Assembly: GCF_918741285.1 (NCBI RefSeq)
Contig: NZ_CAKKNC010000014.1
Span: 58,005-122,004 of the forward strand
Length of the DNA stretch: 64,000 bases
Source: Sphingobium sp. CECT 9361
GTDB taxonomy: Bacteria > Pseudomonadota > Alphaproteobacteria > Sphingomonadales > Sphingomonadaceae
Direction: 5' to 3'
Part shown: positions 44,342-52,824 of the stretch, in pieces
Position numbering within the stretch: the first letter of the stretch is position 1
Layout of the letters: every line of letters begins with the position of its first letter
Made by a program: the position numbers and the translations under genes
Notes under the pieces: model-generated
What the model saw: the letters and a program-made list of their open reading frames with translations, nothing else
Databases searched by the model: none
What the model was told of the DNA's origin: nothing

Positions 44342-46290
44342 GGCACGGTGGCCGTGCAGACAAGATCGGCGCCCGCGAGCCTGACCGTCTGCATCATGGC
44401 GACGGCCTCGGGGAAGTCGTCCAGGCAGCCGCAGGCCGACACGATCTCCTCGCTCGGCCCCGCAGGGCAGACATTCTGAGCGTTGCAGGCATGGTAATAG
44501 GTGTCCCAGCCCTGAGGAGTGTTCTGGAGCGCGCCGACCACGCCATCGGCCGCGGCGTCGCTGTTCACGCGCGCCGCTCGTGTCTTGCAGACTAGCTCGC
44601 AGGTCGGGACGGAACCGCGATCGGGTAGCGCGAAGGAGCGAGCGGTCTTCTGGAAGCCTCCATAGGCCGTGCGCGGCCTGTCCGCCAGCAGGGACGGGGT
44701 GGACCGGTCGATGATATAAGCGCCGCGCGACAAATCAGGATTCGCCGTGCTGCCGGTGTCGATGGTGCAAGTGTAGCGGCGCTCGCGCAGGAAGAAGTCG
44801 CGGCCGATCTGTGTCGTGCAGGCGCCCGTGCCTACGGTGCGCGTCTGCGGAAGGGGCGAAAGACCTGTAGCCACGCCGCTCCGAAAAGTCGCCACGCCAT
44901 CGACTGTCTCGTCCTTGAGACGACAGTGCGAATGACCGGCATAGCCCGCACATAGATCAACCACTCTCTCGCTCGCGCGACAGGCAAGGTCGAGGTCTGC
45001 ATCGATCTGGGCAAAGGCTTCACCTTCGTCGCCCACCGCGACGCGAAGCCAGATCTCATGCGGTCCCGGCGTCATGAAGGCCGTAAGATCCATGGCTGGC
45101 GCAGCATGGAACGGGCCGCTCTTTTCACATTTGCCTGGTGGCAGGCCCATGCCCGTCCAGGGGGAGGGGCCGGATGCCACCTGTTGCCCGTCTACCCGGA
45201 CCTGCGCCCAGTCATCTGCATAATAGCGGGCCAGCCGAACCGCTTTGAGGCGGTCGTTATCGTGCACGTCGATCGTCATCCTGAAATCGAACAGTCCGCA
45301 CTTGCCGCCCTTTAGGCTATCGTCGCTCGGCGATCCCATCAGGAAGGACAGCCGATCCGGGGTCGGCGCGGTGGTGGCGTACCCTCCGGACGAGCGGGTG
45401 ATGACCGCCTGCGCGTCCGGCAAAGACATGCCGATCTCGCGGCTTATGGTGCAGGCGGAGACCTGCTGGGCTTTTCCCAAACCTCCCGGCGACGCCTTGA
45501 CCGCCTGGAATATGGAACTGGCAGCGGCCACCGCCGCGGCGTCGCCGCCCAGAAGCTCGGGGGCGGCCCTGTATCGTGTCTGATCGACGCCGTGGTTGGC
45601 GGCGCACGCCGTTGTTTGCGCGCCTGTATAGCGGATGACCGGGCCTTCCACCTGTGCCTGCGCCACCCCGATACGGGGATCGGCGGCGGTGAGAGCGCCA
45701 ACGACGCCGCCCCCCAGATCCTTGAGGATGCCTGCCATATTGCCCCAGGCCAGATCCGTTCCGCAGCTGTTGTTGAGGCAGTAGCAGCCTGCAAGCTGGG
45801 GCATTGTCGTCTGCACAAGGCCGATATTCTGGCTTTCGTCCACGCTCCATGCAAAGGCACGGCATTCCTCCCAGGTGCCGGGATCGCAGGCAATGACGCC
45901 ATTGGCGCACACCCCCGATATCGGCTCCGGAAGCAGGGTCTGGCTGTCGAACGCGCCGTCAAAGTCGCGGTCGCGCGCGATCCGCACCTGGCGTAAATCG
46001 CCGGTGGGGCCGGGCTGGACCAGGAGCTCGAGCAGCGTGGCGCTTTTCGTGCACGTGAGTGACGGCGCGAAGCGGGTTTTCCCGTCGACCGTCGCGATCG
46101 GCTTTCCGGCAAGGCCGGGCGTCACGACATTGGACAGCAGCGCATCGCTATCGCTCGTTCGCGCCCGTGACGCCGCCGCTGCGGCCCGGGCGCGCGCCTC
46201 GACCGTTTGGGAGGCCTGCTGCGCAAAGGCTATCACGTGCAGGGCAAGAGGCGATCCGGCGCACAGAAGAAGGCGAACCCCGCGCCTCAT
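44338..46290 (-). CDS. traN: TraN-like mating-pair stabilisation protein, N-terminal part
   Basis: A 650-residue exported protein (signal in MRRGVRLLLCAGSPLALHVIAFAQ). It is Cys-rich throughout and has 'CDPGTWEECRAFAWSVDESQNIGLVQTTMPQLAGCYCLNNSCG', typical of TraN, plus later lectin-like beta regions (LFDFRMTIDVHDNDRLKAVRLARYYADDWAQVRVDGQ). It should sit at the outer membrane and contact the recipient. GGAGGAG lies before the ATG at 46290. The stop overlaps the following TraN-C-like gene by ATGA, so the two products are made in equal amounts and may form a complex. Confidence 0.83.
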   Translation of the reverse strand: MRRGVRLLLCAGSPLALHVIAFAQQASQTVEARARAAAAASRARTSDSDALLSNVVTPGLAGKPIATVDGKTRFAPSLTCTKSATLLELLVQPGPTGDLRQVRIARDRDFDGAFDSQTLLPEPISGVCANGVIACDPGTWEECRAFAWSVDESQNIGLVQTTMPQLAGCYCLNNSCGTDLAWGNMAGILKDLGGGVVGALTAADPRIGVAQAQVEGPVIRYTGAQTTACAANHGVDQTRYRAAPELLGGDAAAVAAASSIFQAVKASPGGLGKAQQVSACTISREIGMSLPDAQAVITRSSGGYATTAPTPDRLSFLMGSPSDDSLKGGKCGLFDFRMTIDVHDNDRLKAVRLARYYADDWAQVRVDGQQVASGPSPWTGMGLPPGKCEKSGPFHAAPAMDLTAFMTPGPHEIWLRVAVGDEGEAFAQIDADLDLACRASERVVDLCAGYAGHSHCRLKDETVDGVATFRSGVATGLSPLPQTRTVGTGACTTQIGRDFFLRERRYTCTIDTGSTANPDLSRGAYIIDRSTPSLLADRPRTAYGGFQKTARSFALPDRGSVPTCELVCKTRAARVNSDAAADGVVGALQNTPQGWDTYYHACNAQNVCPAGPSEEIVSACGCLDDFPEAVAMMQTVRLAGADLVCTATVP

Positions 46291-46607
46291 GGCTGCTCCT
46301 CCGCGAGCGTGCAGCTTGCCGACCGGAACCGAAAGAGATCGCCGCACGAATGGCGAAACACGGCCTGGCCCTCGAAGGTCACGAGCCTCGCCGTAGCGCG
46401 GGGCAGTGGATCATGGGCCACCGTGTCGAAGCGCAGGCACGTGACAACCGGATCGGACGTCGACGCCGTTAGAGGTGGAGCGGCGCCTTCTGGGGACGTG
46501 GGCACCGCTCCTGCACCGCGCGCGCCCAGCCGGCCTTGGAGGCTGTGGCGGGCAGACCGCGGGACCTTTCGGTCGCGCGCGATGCATCTTGTGGACGATC
46601 TGCTCAT
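46287..46607 (-). CDS. Small tra-operon protein of unknown function (106 aa)
   Basis: MSRSSTRCIARDRKVPRSAR begins a very basic N-terminus, followed by a more structured C-terminus (VVTCLRFDTVAHDPLPRATARLVTFEGQAVFRHSCGDLFRF) with two Cys. Both ends overlap neighbours by ATGA (traU stop, traN start), which is strong evidence for translation. I know of no F counterpart in this position. No clear signal peptide is seen. Confidence 0.6.
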   Translation of the reverse strand: MSRSSTRCIARDRKVPRSARHSLQGRLGARGAGAVPTSPEGAAPPLTASTSDPVVTCLRFDTVAHDPLPRATARLVTFEGQAVFRHSCGDLFRFRSASCTLAEEQP

Positions 46608-47836
46608 GGCACCGGGATTCCCGCGCAGCAGATCACCTTTTCGAAAAGCATGAATTGAGCATTGTCTTTGCCGGGGGCGTGCTTGGCCGACGACCAGAGC
46701 GCACCGGGGCGCCCGACATTGACGCATTTGCCGCCCTTGACCGGCTCCATGATCTGGAGCTTGTAGCGGCTCTTGGTCCAGATCGGCTGCGGTTTGAACG
46801 CGCAGCCATCGGCCGAGGAGATAGTAAGCGCGCCCAGGCGCCCCATCATGAACGTGCCCCGGGCGGCAAGGCCCGCCCAGGCCTCGACGCTGTCGCCAAA
46901 ATGAATGTCGCCTGCGATCGGATAGGTCGACCCCCAGCTTCCCATACACCAGAAGAGCGGATCGATGACCTTGCCCGCCGCGGCGGCGGCACTGTCGGCC
47001 ATGCAGGCCAGGCCCGCCGCGGGATTACCGAACAATATGCCCTCGGGCTGGATGATCGCGCCCAATGTTCCCGACTGCCATGTCGGCAGCACTTCGGTCA
47101 TCAGTGCGACATCGAAACCATCGTCCGCGATGCAGGGCAAGTCGGTGAACATGTCGAGCATCTTCCAGACCGGCGCGACATAGTAATGCACCTGCGCGAA
47201 CATCTTGGTGGTGTTCGTTCCATCGGTGAGCGAACTCTGGCTGCCCTGGAGCTTGCCGCCGGTGGGCATAAGATCGGCGCCCAGCGCCATCATGCAGCCC
47301 GGCTCGGTGACAACGTCGATCATGCGGTTGGGGGACCAGAAGCTGACCTTGACGCCGAACCAGAAGCTTACGCCTTTGCGACAGGCGCACAGCGGCTTGC
47401 TCGCCGACTGGGCATCGAGTTCCTTGTCGAGCGTGTCGAAACTGCCGACCTTCACCCCGCCGATGGTTATCGGGAAAATGCAGGTCCAGCGCACCTTCGT
47501 GACCGGATTGAAGATCGTGCCAGCCTCGCATTTCGATGCTTGCGCGGGTACGGGAGCTGAAATGGCGACCAAGAATCCAACGACCAGCGAGAGCTGCCCG
47601 ATCGGACGCCGTCTGCGTATACGTGGCAGAGATGCCGATATGAATTGGATGGGTGTAGGAAGATTGGGACGAGGTCCAGGGACGTGACGGCGATTAAAGG
47701 CCAGGCAAGCGCAATCAGTGCGCCCGCCATTGAGCGGACGCTTCTGCACCCCCGCGATTTCGCGGCGTTTTTCGAAGCTCTGGATAATCCAAAGCCTGCA
47801 ACATGTGCGCTGCGCGCGGCCTTCAATCGCTATCAT
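46604..47836 (-). CDS. traU: Conjugal transfer protein TraU
   Basis: A periplasmic protein required for F-type pilus function and DNA transfer. From about residue 75, signal 'LSLVVGFLVAISAPVPAQA' leads to the TraU domain: 'ASKCEAGTIFNPVTKVRWTCIFPITIGGV', PLCACRKGVSFWFGVKVSFW, 'CMMALGADLMPTGG', 'FCWCMGSWGSTYPI'-like region and a Cys-rich end. The ATG at 47836 overlaps traW by ATGA but leaves a 70-residue extension before the signal that resembles nothing. A non-ATG start nearer 47640 would give a normal length (about 340). The domain is certain, the start is not. Confidence 0.88.
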   Translation of the reverse strand: MIAIEGRAQRTCCRLWIIQSFEKRREIAGVQKRPLNGGRTDCACLAFNRRHVPGPRPNLPTPIQFISASLPRIRRRRPIGQLSLVVGFLVAISAPVPAQASKCEAGTIFNPVTKVRWTCIFPITIGGVKVGSFDTLDKELDAQSASKPLCACRKGVSFWFGVKVSFWSPNRMIDVVTEPGCMMALGADLMPTGGKLQGSQSSLTDGTNTTKMFAQVHYYVAPVWKMLDMFTDLPCIADDGFDVALMTEVLPTWQSGTLGAIIQPEGILFGNPAAGLACMADSAAAAAGKVIDPLFWCMGSWGSTYPIAGDIHFGDSVEAWAGLAARGTFMMGRLGALTISSADGCAFKPQPIWTKSRYKLQIMEPVKGGKCVNVGRPGALWSSAKHAPGKDNAQFMLFEKVICCAGIPVP

Positions 47837-48456
47837 CGGACGATCTCCAGCCGGTGAGCCGCCTTCGAAATTCGGTCGCGCGGACCATATTCCTGCACGA
47901 CGAGCCGCTGTCCCGCTTGCGAGACTATGACCGGCGCGACCGTCAGCCCGAGCCTGTCCTTCACGCGTTCTTCAAGAATGAAGAGCGGACGACCGACCCG
48001 TTCGCCCAAAGCGAGCGCGTCGCCAGCGGTCAGCAGGACGAAGTCTGCAGGCCGGGCCATCCGGAGCGCCCAGCCAAGATCGCGCGGGTGCACAATGACG
48101 AGACGTTGGGGCAGTGAGACATAGGTCAAGGGATTGAATGTAAATCCCTTGGGATAGAGCATCGTCCCGTCAGGCAGCGTGATGTCGAACTCGAGCGTAT
48201 AGAAGGGAACTACGGAGCGCGTGCGTGCCTGTGCCGCCACGCCGAGCGCTGCCGCCTGCATGGCCGACCAGCCGCTCCGCAGACCGAAATTGCGCGCCAT
48301 ATCGGCGGGCTGCTGCGCTGCCCGCGCTTCGATCTCGCTGAGCGCGTCGGGCTCTACGATCGGCCAGGTACGTCCGATCGTCGCGGTTGCCGCCTGCGCT
48401 GGCTCTGCCATCGACGCGATGCTGAGCAGGATTGATATGCAGCAGCGCTTATGCAT
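47833..48456 (-). CDS. traW: Conjugal transfer protein TraW
   Basis: A 207-residue periplasmic protein needed for F pilus assembly, usually partnered with TrbC. Signal MHKRCCISILLSIASMAEPAQA. The family start 'TIGRTWPIVEPDALSEIEARA' follows at once, then 'PKGFTFNPLTYVSLPQRLVIVHP' and a thioredoxin-like end 'FVLLTAGDALALGERVGRPLFILEERVKDRLGL'. The ATG at 48456 overlaps the upstream small membrane gene by 8 bases. Confidence 0.92.
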   Translation of the reverse strand: MHKRCCISILLSIASMAEPAQAATATIGRTWPIVEPDALSEIEARAAQQPADMARNFGLRSGWSAMQAAALGVAAQARTRSVVPFYTLEFDITLPDGTMLYPKGFTFNPLTYVSLPQRLVIVHPRDLGWALRMARPADFVLLTAGDALALGERVGRPLFILEERVKDRLGLTVAPVIVSQAGQRLVVQEYGPRDRISKAAHRLEIVR

Positions 48457-48682
48457 GGCGCTGCCTCCGGGGGAGTGGGTATTTCGGCCGTTCGCCCTTG
48501 AGGGCCAGCACAAAGGCCCCGATGCTGGCAATCATCATCATTGCGACAGCGACCCGTAGCATCGTTGCGCTGGGATCCGGCGCGCGCAGGAACAGAAGGC
48601 ACGCCAACAGCGACTGAAGCAGCGCGCCGATCATGAGGCGCACCGGACCTGTAGACGGGGAAGACGACAATATGCCGGTCAT
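48449..48682 (-). CDS. Small membrane protein in the TrbI position (77 aa)
   Basis: MTGILSSSPSTGPVRLMIGA begins a 77-residue protein with two hydrophobic segments (LMIGALLQSLLACLLFL and MLRVAVAMMMIASIGAFVLAL) and a basic tail. It starts inside the stop of the 117-residue gene (ATGA). In F, trbI lies between traC and traW and encodes a small membrane protein for pilus retraction. The location fits; sequence similarity cannot be judged. Confidence 0.6.
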   Translation of the reverse strand: MTGILSSSPSTGPVRLMIGALLQSLLACLLFLRAPDPSATMLRVAVAMMMIASIGAFVLALKGERPKYPLPRRQRHA

Positions 48683-49032
48683 GACCGCCACCGCCGCCAG
48701 CGCTTTGCAACGGCAGCCCAGCTCAAGCCTGCTCCGGCCGATGCCCCGAGCAGTAGCAGGCCGCTGGCAAAGCAGGCGGCGCCGACCAATAGCGCCGCAC
48801 GGATGATTTGCGCTACCGGCTTGCCCAGGCACAGGCCCGCCGCGACGATCAGAGCCGCCATCATGATCGTCTCGACCGTGATCAGACGAAACCGCCAAGC
48901 CCAAGCGTCCGCTTTCGCCCGCTCGGCCACCCGGGCTTCGATCTCCTGCTCGAGGGCGGCCTGTTGGTCGAGCATTGCTTGTCGATCGAGCCCAAGCGTG
49001 AACTGGGCGCCATTCACCGCATCGCGCTTCAT
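48679..49032 (-). CDS. Small tra-operon membrane protein (117 aa)
   Basis: A 117-residue protein with a soluble coiled-coil-like N-terminus (DRQAMLDQQAALEQEIEARVAERAKADAWAW) followed by two membrane helices (ITVETIMMAALIVAAGLCL and IRAALLVGAACFASGLLLLG) and a basic end. It is linked by ATGA overlaps to traC before it and to the 77-residue gene after it. No family is recognised. TrbI of F has one TM and a coiled coil, so this gene competes with its neighbour for that role. Confidence 0.65.
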   Translation of the reverse strand: MKRDAVNGAQFTLGLDRQAMLDQQAALEQEIEARVAERAKADAWAWRFRLITVETIMMAALIVAAGLCLGKPVAQIIRAALLVGAACFASGLLLLGASAGAGLSWAAVAKRWRRWRS

Positions 49033-51554
49033 GACGGTACCTTTCCAGGCAAAGCGGGCCTGCCCAGAAGCTGCGCGGGATCGACGCGGGCCAGCGAACA
49101 CACCGCCTCGAGCGGTGTGGCGCCACCTGCCAGGAGCCGCTCGAAAGCCGCCACCTCCTGCGGGGCGGAAGTGTTGATCCAGTAGGAGAAGGGGTCGACG
49201 ACGAGCCGCGCGATGCCCAAACCCAGAGGCGAGTCGATGAAGACCTCGCTATAATTGGGCTTGTTGTTCCGGACCGACTTTAGAAGATCGAGGACGAAGC
49301 CGGAATAATCGAGAATCTTGTTCTCGACGGCTTTGTCGTAGGTCGACCCTTGCAGCAGGAAGCGGGTCGCGGCATTCTCCAGGATCACCTGGCCCGTGCC
49401 GCCGAAGAGCAGGAGGTCGTTCATCGACTGGAGGACGATACCGAAGCTGCCCTGATATTTGCGCGCACGCCTGTAGCCTTGCCCGAAGGCTTCGGCGAGC
49501 CGCGACAGGTCCTGCCCATCGCTCTTGCTCATGAACTGCGCCGCCTCGTCGCACAGCACAAACCGAGGTCGGTCGCGGCCTGAAAGATAGAGTTCCTGCG
49601 TAACCGCGTTCACCACCACCATGACGATGACGTTGAACAGATCGGGCATGGCCTTGAGGCGCTCGAGTTCGAGCACGACGAACTCGTCGCTCGAGATGTC
49701 GAGCGTCGACGGGCCGTTGAAATAATGGCCATAGGCGCCGTCGCGCGCAAAATCGCGCAGATTGAAAGCAAGTTCGCGCGCCACCGGGACCAGATGATCG
49801 ACCCGGTCGAGATCGCTTGCGATATTTGCCGGATAGGCACCGAGCCATGTCCGGACCGCATCAATGCCGTCAGCGGCCCGGCCCGTCTCGATTGCCCACT
49901 GAACAGCCGATTTCAAAAGGTTCCACTGTGATGTTGAAACCCCCTTGCGGGTCGCGGCATTGGCCATTTCCGCGACGATCGCCACCGCCATGGCAATGGC
50001 CGACTGGCGATCGTCGCCGTCGATGGCAAGCCCCATGTCGAACGGGTTGAGGACCAGATGCTCCTGCCCGATGTCGATATAGCGGCCTGAGCACAGCGTG
50101 CAGAGCTTCCTGTAGCTGCCGCCGATGTCTATGATCCGGATGAGCGCGCCATTGGCGTAATATTGCTGGCACAGGTTATTGAGCAGGAAGCTCTTGCCTG
50201 CGCCGGACTCGGCCGAGACAATGAAGTTATAGTTGTTGATCCGCGCGTCGAAGAGATCGAGCGTGACAAGCTGGCCCTTGCGCCCGGTATACAAAAGGGC
50301 AGGGCGTCCGCCCCCGCGAAAGTCGGTCTGGATCGGTGCCATCAGCACTGCAGCCTTCACGGGCATACGAAGATCGCGCTCTAACAATTTGATAGTGCGG
50401 CCTTCGGGATAGAGACCGAATGGCAGGCTCATCGCCAGCAGGACAGGATTGAGATAGCTTTCCTCCTGCATCATGAAGGGCAGGGGTTCGCTTTCCCAAA
50501 GGCGCTTGGCGCGCGCCGCCATCTCACGGGCCTGGGCGCGCGTCTGGCCGAACAGCCAGACCGTTGGGATGACCGACACGAATTTGCTGTTGCCCGCTTC
50601 ATCGAGAACCCAACCGATCTCCTCGATCTGCTTGCCGACCTCGACCGCGAACGACCCTGCTGCCTTCTGGGCCGACAGGATCTGCGCGCGCTTGTGGATC
50701 TCGAATGCGCTGTGATCGAACAGGATGTTCAAGGTGTAGAGGAAGGGGCCGCCAATCTGGTCGCTGTCCTCGGACGAACCCCGCATACCGCCGGTCAACC
50801 GGTTGGCGCGTTCGGCCGTCACCCGCCGCGCGGGCGACTTTGGCGTCAGGCAGCGCGCGACCTGGTTGCCAAGGAAGACCTCAGGGCCTTCGAAAAGCAG
50901 GTCTGGCCCCGCATCGATGATCTGCTTGCGTACAGGACGGGCGGGATGGCCATCGCCGCCTTGCGCAAACACCCCGGGCGCGCGGGTGAACACCCCATTG
51001 AATATCCGGCGATAGAAGGCGACCAGCGCTTGCGGCGGCATACGGCGAATGCCAAGCTTGGCCAGCTGCTCCTCGATCTGGCGCCGCATGTCGCTGCCGA
51101 TCTGCGTCCGCGTCTTGACCGACAGGAAGCTGCGGAAGTCGCGGATCGGAATGCCGTGCAACGCGTCGAGCCCATGACGGCCTGCACGCAGATAGGCGTA
51201 GGTCTGCTGCGCCGATGCCTGGATGAGCGGATCGTCCCGCGTCTTGAGGTCGAGAAAAGCGTCGAGCGTATCGTCGATCAAAGGATCGGCAAAGGCATGA
51301 ATCTGGACGACGGTGCCTGGCGGGAAATGAATATTGAGCAGGCCCTGGAGTGCACCGTGGACATGGGCGAACAGATAGGTGGAAGGGACCAATTCCCAGG
51401 CATAGCCCCAGCCATCGTCGATGCAGAGGAAGGCTTCTTCGTCTTCGTCCCAGGCGACCATCGGCAGATAGTCGGAATAGGCGTCGCGCGAGACGCTGCG
51501 CCGCAAACCGGCAAATGTCATGCCGCCCCCCGAACGTGTGCCTGCGGCCTTCAT
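49029..51554 (-). CDS. traC: Type IV secretion ATPase TraC (VirB4 family)
   Basis: An 841-residue cytoplasmic ATPase that powers pilus assembly. The N-terminal TraC_F part starts with 'SDYLPMVAWDEDEEAFLCIDDGWGYAWELVP'. The P-loop is SAESGAGKSFLLNN (near residue 450), and the Walker B-like RFVLCDEAAQFM lies near 670. The C-terminal half has 'GFGIVLQSMNDLLLFGG'-type sensor sequence and YWINTSAPQEVAAFERLL near the end. The length and motifs are those of the F-type TraC. ATGA overlaps link it to traV upstream and the 117-residue gene downstream. Confidence 0.96.
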   Translation of the reverse strand: MKAAGTRSGGGMTFAGLRRSVSRDAYSDYLPMVAWDEDEEAFLCIDDGWGYAWELVPSTYLFAHVHGALQGLLNIHFPPGTVVQIHAFADPLIDDTLDAFLDLKTRDDPLIQASAQQTYAYLRAGRHGLDALHGIPIRDFRSFLSVKTRTQIGSDMRRQIEEQLAKLGIRRMPPQALVAFYRRIFNGVFTRAPGVFAQGGDGHPARPVRKQIIDAGPDLLFEGPEVFLGNQVARCLTPKSPARRVTAERANRLTGGMRGSSEDSDQIGGPFLYTLNILFDHSAFEIHKRAQILSAQKAAGSFAVEVGKQIEEIGWVLDEAGNSKFVSVIPTVWLFGQTRAQAREMAARAKRLWESEPLPFMMQEESYLNPVLLAMSLPFGLYPEGRTIKLLERDLRMPVKAAVLMAPIQTDFRGGGRPALLYTGRKGQLVTLDLFDARINNYNFIVSAESGAGKSFLLNNLCQQYYANGALIRIIDIGGSYRKLCTLCSGRYIDIGQEHLVLNPFDMGLAIDGDDRQSAIAMAVAIVAEMANAATRKGVSTSQWNLLKSAVQWAIETGRAADGIDAVRTWLGAYPANIASDLDRVDHLVPVARELAFNLRDFARDGAYGHYFNGPSTLDISSDEFVVLELERLKAMPDLFNVIVMVVVNAVTQELYLSGRDRPRFVLCDEAAQFMSKSDGQDLSRLAEAFGQGYRRARKYQGSFGIVLQSMNDLLLFGGTGQVILENAATRFLLQGSTYDKAVENKILDYSGFVLDLLKSVRNNKPNYSEVFIDSPLGLGIARLVVDPFSYWINTSAPQEVAAFERLLAGGATPLEAVCSLARVDPAQLLGRPALPGKVPS

Positions 51555-52171
51555 GGCCGGGCGCCTTCAACGGCCGCGTCGTCCAGCGGCTTTTCGCGGA
51601 CCTGGTCGAGGATCGGCGCCTTGCCGGCAGCCGAAACAGGATCGACCAGATAGTCGCCGATTACCCATTGCGGCCGATCCAGCAGCGAATAGACATAGCG
51701 CGGCATATAGAGCCGGTCGGGCCGCGCCCGGTCGGCATAGGGCATGATCAGCGTGCGCACCGTGCGCGAGGGTTTGAGCATCGGTGTTGCCGGCGCTTCT
51801 ATAAGACCCTGCAACGCGCGATAGACGCTGTCCCGATAGCCTTGATAGGCGCTTGGGGTTGCCGTTTTGGCTTGCGTCCGAGTTGTGAGGGAGTCCGCAT
51901 GCGCCCCGTCCTGCACGCTGACCTGCGGCGGCTTCAGCAGCGCCTTGTCACGGGTGACGGCCGGGTCCGATCGCGACGCGCGGCCAGCGATGGCATCGGC
52001 ATAGGCCTTGTCTGGGTGGATGCACTGTCCGTGGTCGCTATTTTTGCAGGAGAAAGTCTCCGGATAGGGTGACATGAGGGATCCAAGGCTCGCGCAACCC
52101 GGCACGGCAACAAGGATGGGCGTGAGCCATAGGCAGTGCGCGAAGGCTGTTCGGCAGGGTCGGTCTGACAT
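51551..52171 (-). CDS. traV: Conjugal transfer lipoprotein TraV
   Basis: A 206-residue lipoprotein of the outer-membrane core (VirB7-like) of the secretion channel. The lipobox ends AVPGC. The Cys pair in 'MSPYPETFSCKNSDHGQCIHPDKAY' is typical of TraV, and the C-terminal 'RTLIMPYADRARPDRLYMPRYVYSLLDRPQWVIGDYL' is conserved in proteobacterial versions. GGGAG lies 8 bases before the ATG at 52171, which is preferred to the ATG directly against that ribosome site. It follows the split traB. Confidence 0.9.
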   Translation of the reverse strand: MSDRPCRTAFAHCLWLTPILVAVPGCASLGSLMSPYPETFSCKNSDHGQCIHPDKAYADAIAGRASRSDPAVTRDKALLKPPQVSVQDGAHADSLTTRTQAKTATPSAYQGYRDSVYRALQGLIEAPATPMLKPSRTVRTLIMPYADRARPDRLYMPRYVYSLLDRPQWVIGDYLVDPVSAAGKAPILDQVREKPLDDAAVEGARP

Positions 52172-52206
52172 GAGGGTCATCTCCCAAAAAGGTGGGCAGG
52201 CAGGCA

Positions 52207-52824
52207 TCAGAATTTGGCGCCAGCGCTCGGTTTGATGTCGAGAGCGACGCCCTCCTGGATCACGACCACCACGTCCTTGGCGGCGCCGACCTCCACAATG
52301 GGTCCGGCCTGGCGAGCAAGGTCGAGGTAGAAATCGGTGAGCTTGTCCGATGACTTGGAAAGACCGCCTGCGATGCCGGCCTGTGCCGCTTCGCCTGGAT
52401 CAAGGCTGCGAACGTTGCCGAGCGCTGACGTCGAGACGTCGCCCAGGCTTGATTCAACCGTCTGGGAAAAGCCGCTGATGGTCCCGGCGATGAACGAACG
52501 GGCGAGCGCGGCGCCCGCGCGGGTAACGACCTTGCCCGAGAGGCCTTTCTTGCCGTCTGTATCGACGAAGAAGCCCTTGATCGGTTGGTCCACGACCGAA
52601 CGCTCATCGAAATCGACGCAGGACAGCGATACCAATTGGACCTCGACCCGCTCCTTGGCGAGACTGCCCGTCGCGTTGCCGATCACGAAACAGCCTGCCA
52701 GGTTCGCCTTGACGTCATTGGGGAGCACGGCGGGCGCCTGGACCCGGGCGATCAGCGGCTCGGGATTGCTCGTCGCATCCCGGCTCGCGAGCGCGTCGAT
52801 CCCGGTCAGCAGCCGCGCCTTCAT
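52207..52824 (-). CDS. traB: TraB, C-terminal part after frameshift
   Basis: A 205-residue reading frame with the VirB10/TraB beta-barrel core: MKARLLTGIDAL, 'PAVLPNDVKANLAGCFVIGNATGSLAKERVEVQL', SCVDFDERSVVDQPIKGFFVDTDGKKGLSGKVV and 'VGAAKDVVVVIQEGVALDI'. It begins in the ATGA overlapping the stop of the N-terminal part. In the same frame the DNA before this ATG reads ARTIYLPPGF, the usual TraB sequence joining the two parts, so this is the second half of one gene shifted at an A8 run around 52855-52862. It could be translated alone by coupled restart or as a fusion after slippage. Confidence 0.85.
   Translation of the reverse strand: MKARLLTGIDALASRDATSNPEPLIARVQAPAVLPNDVKANLAGCFVIGNATGSLAKERVEVQLVSLSCVDFDERSVVDQPIKGFFVDTDGKKGLSGKVVTRAGAALARSFIAGTISGFSQTVESSLGDVSTSALGNVRSLDPGEAAQAGIAGGLSKSSDKLTDFYLDLARQAGPIVEVGAAKDVVVVIQEGVALDIKPSAGAKF

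Noticed and set aside
46475..47560. Rightward frame of 361 codons opposite traU
   Set aside because: It is antisense to a clear TraU domain and its composition is typical of shadow frames.
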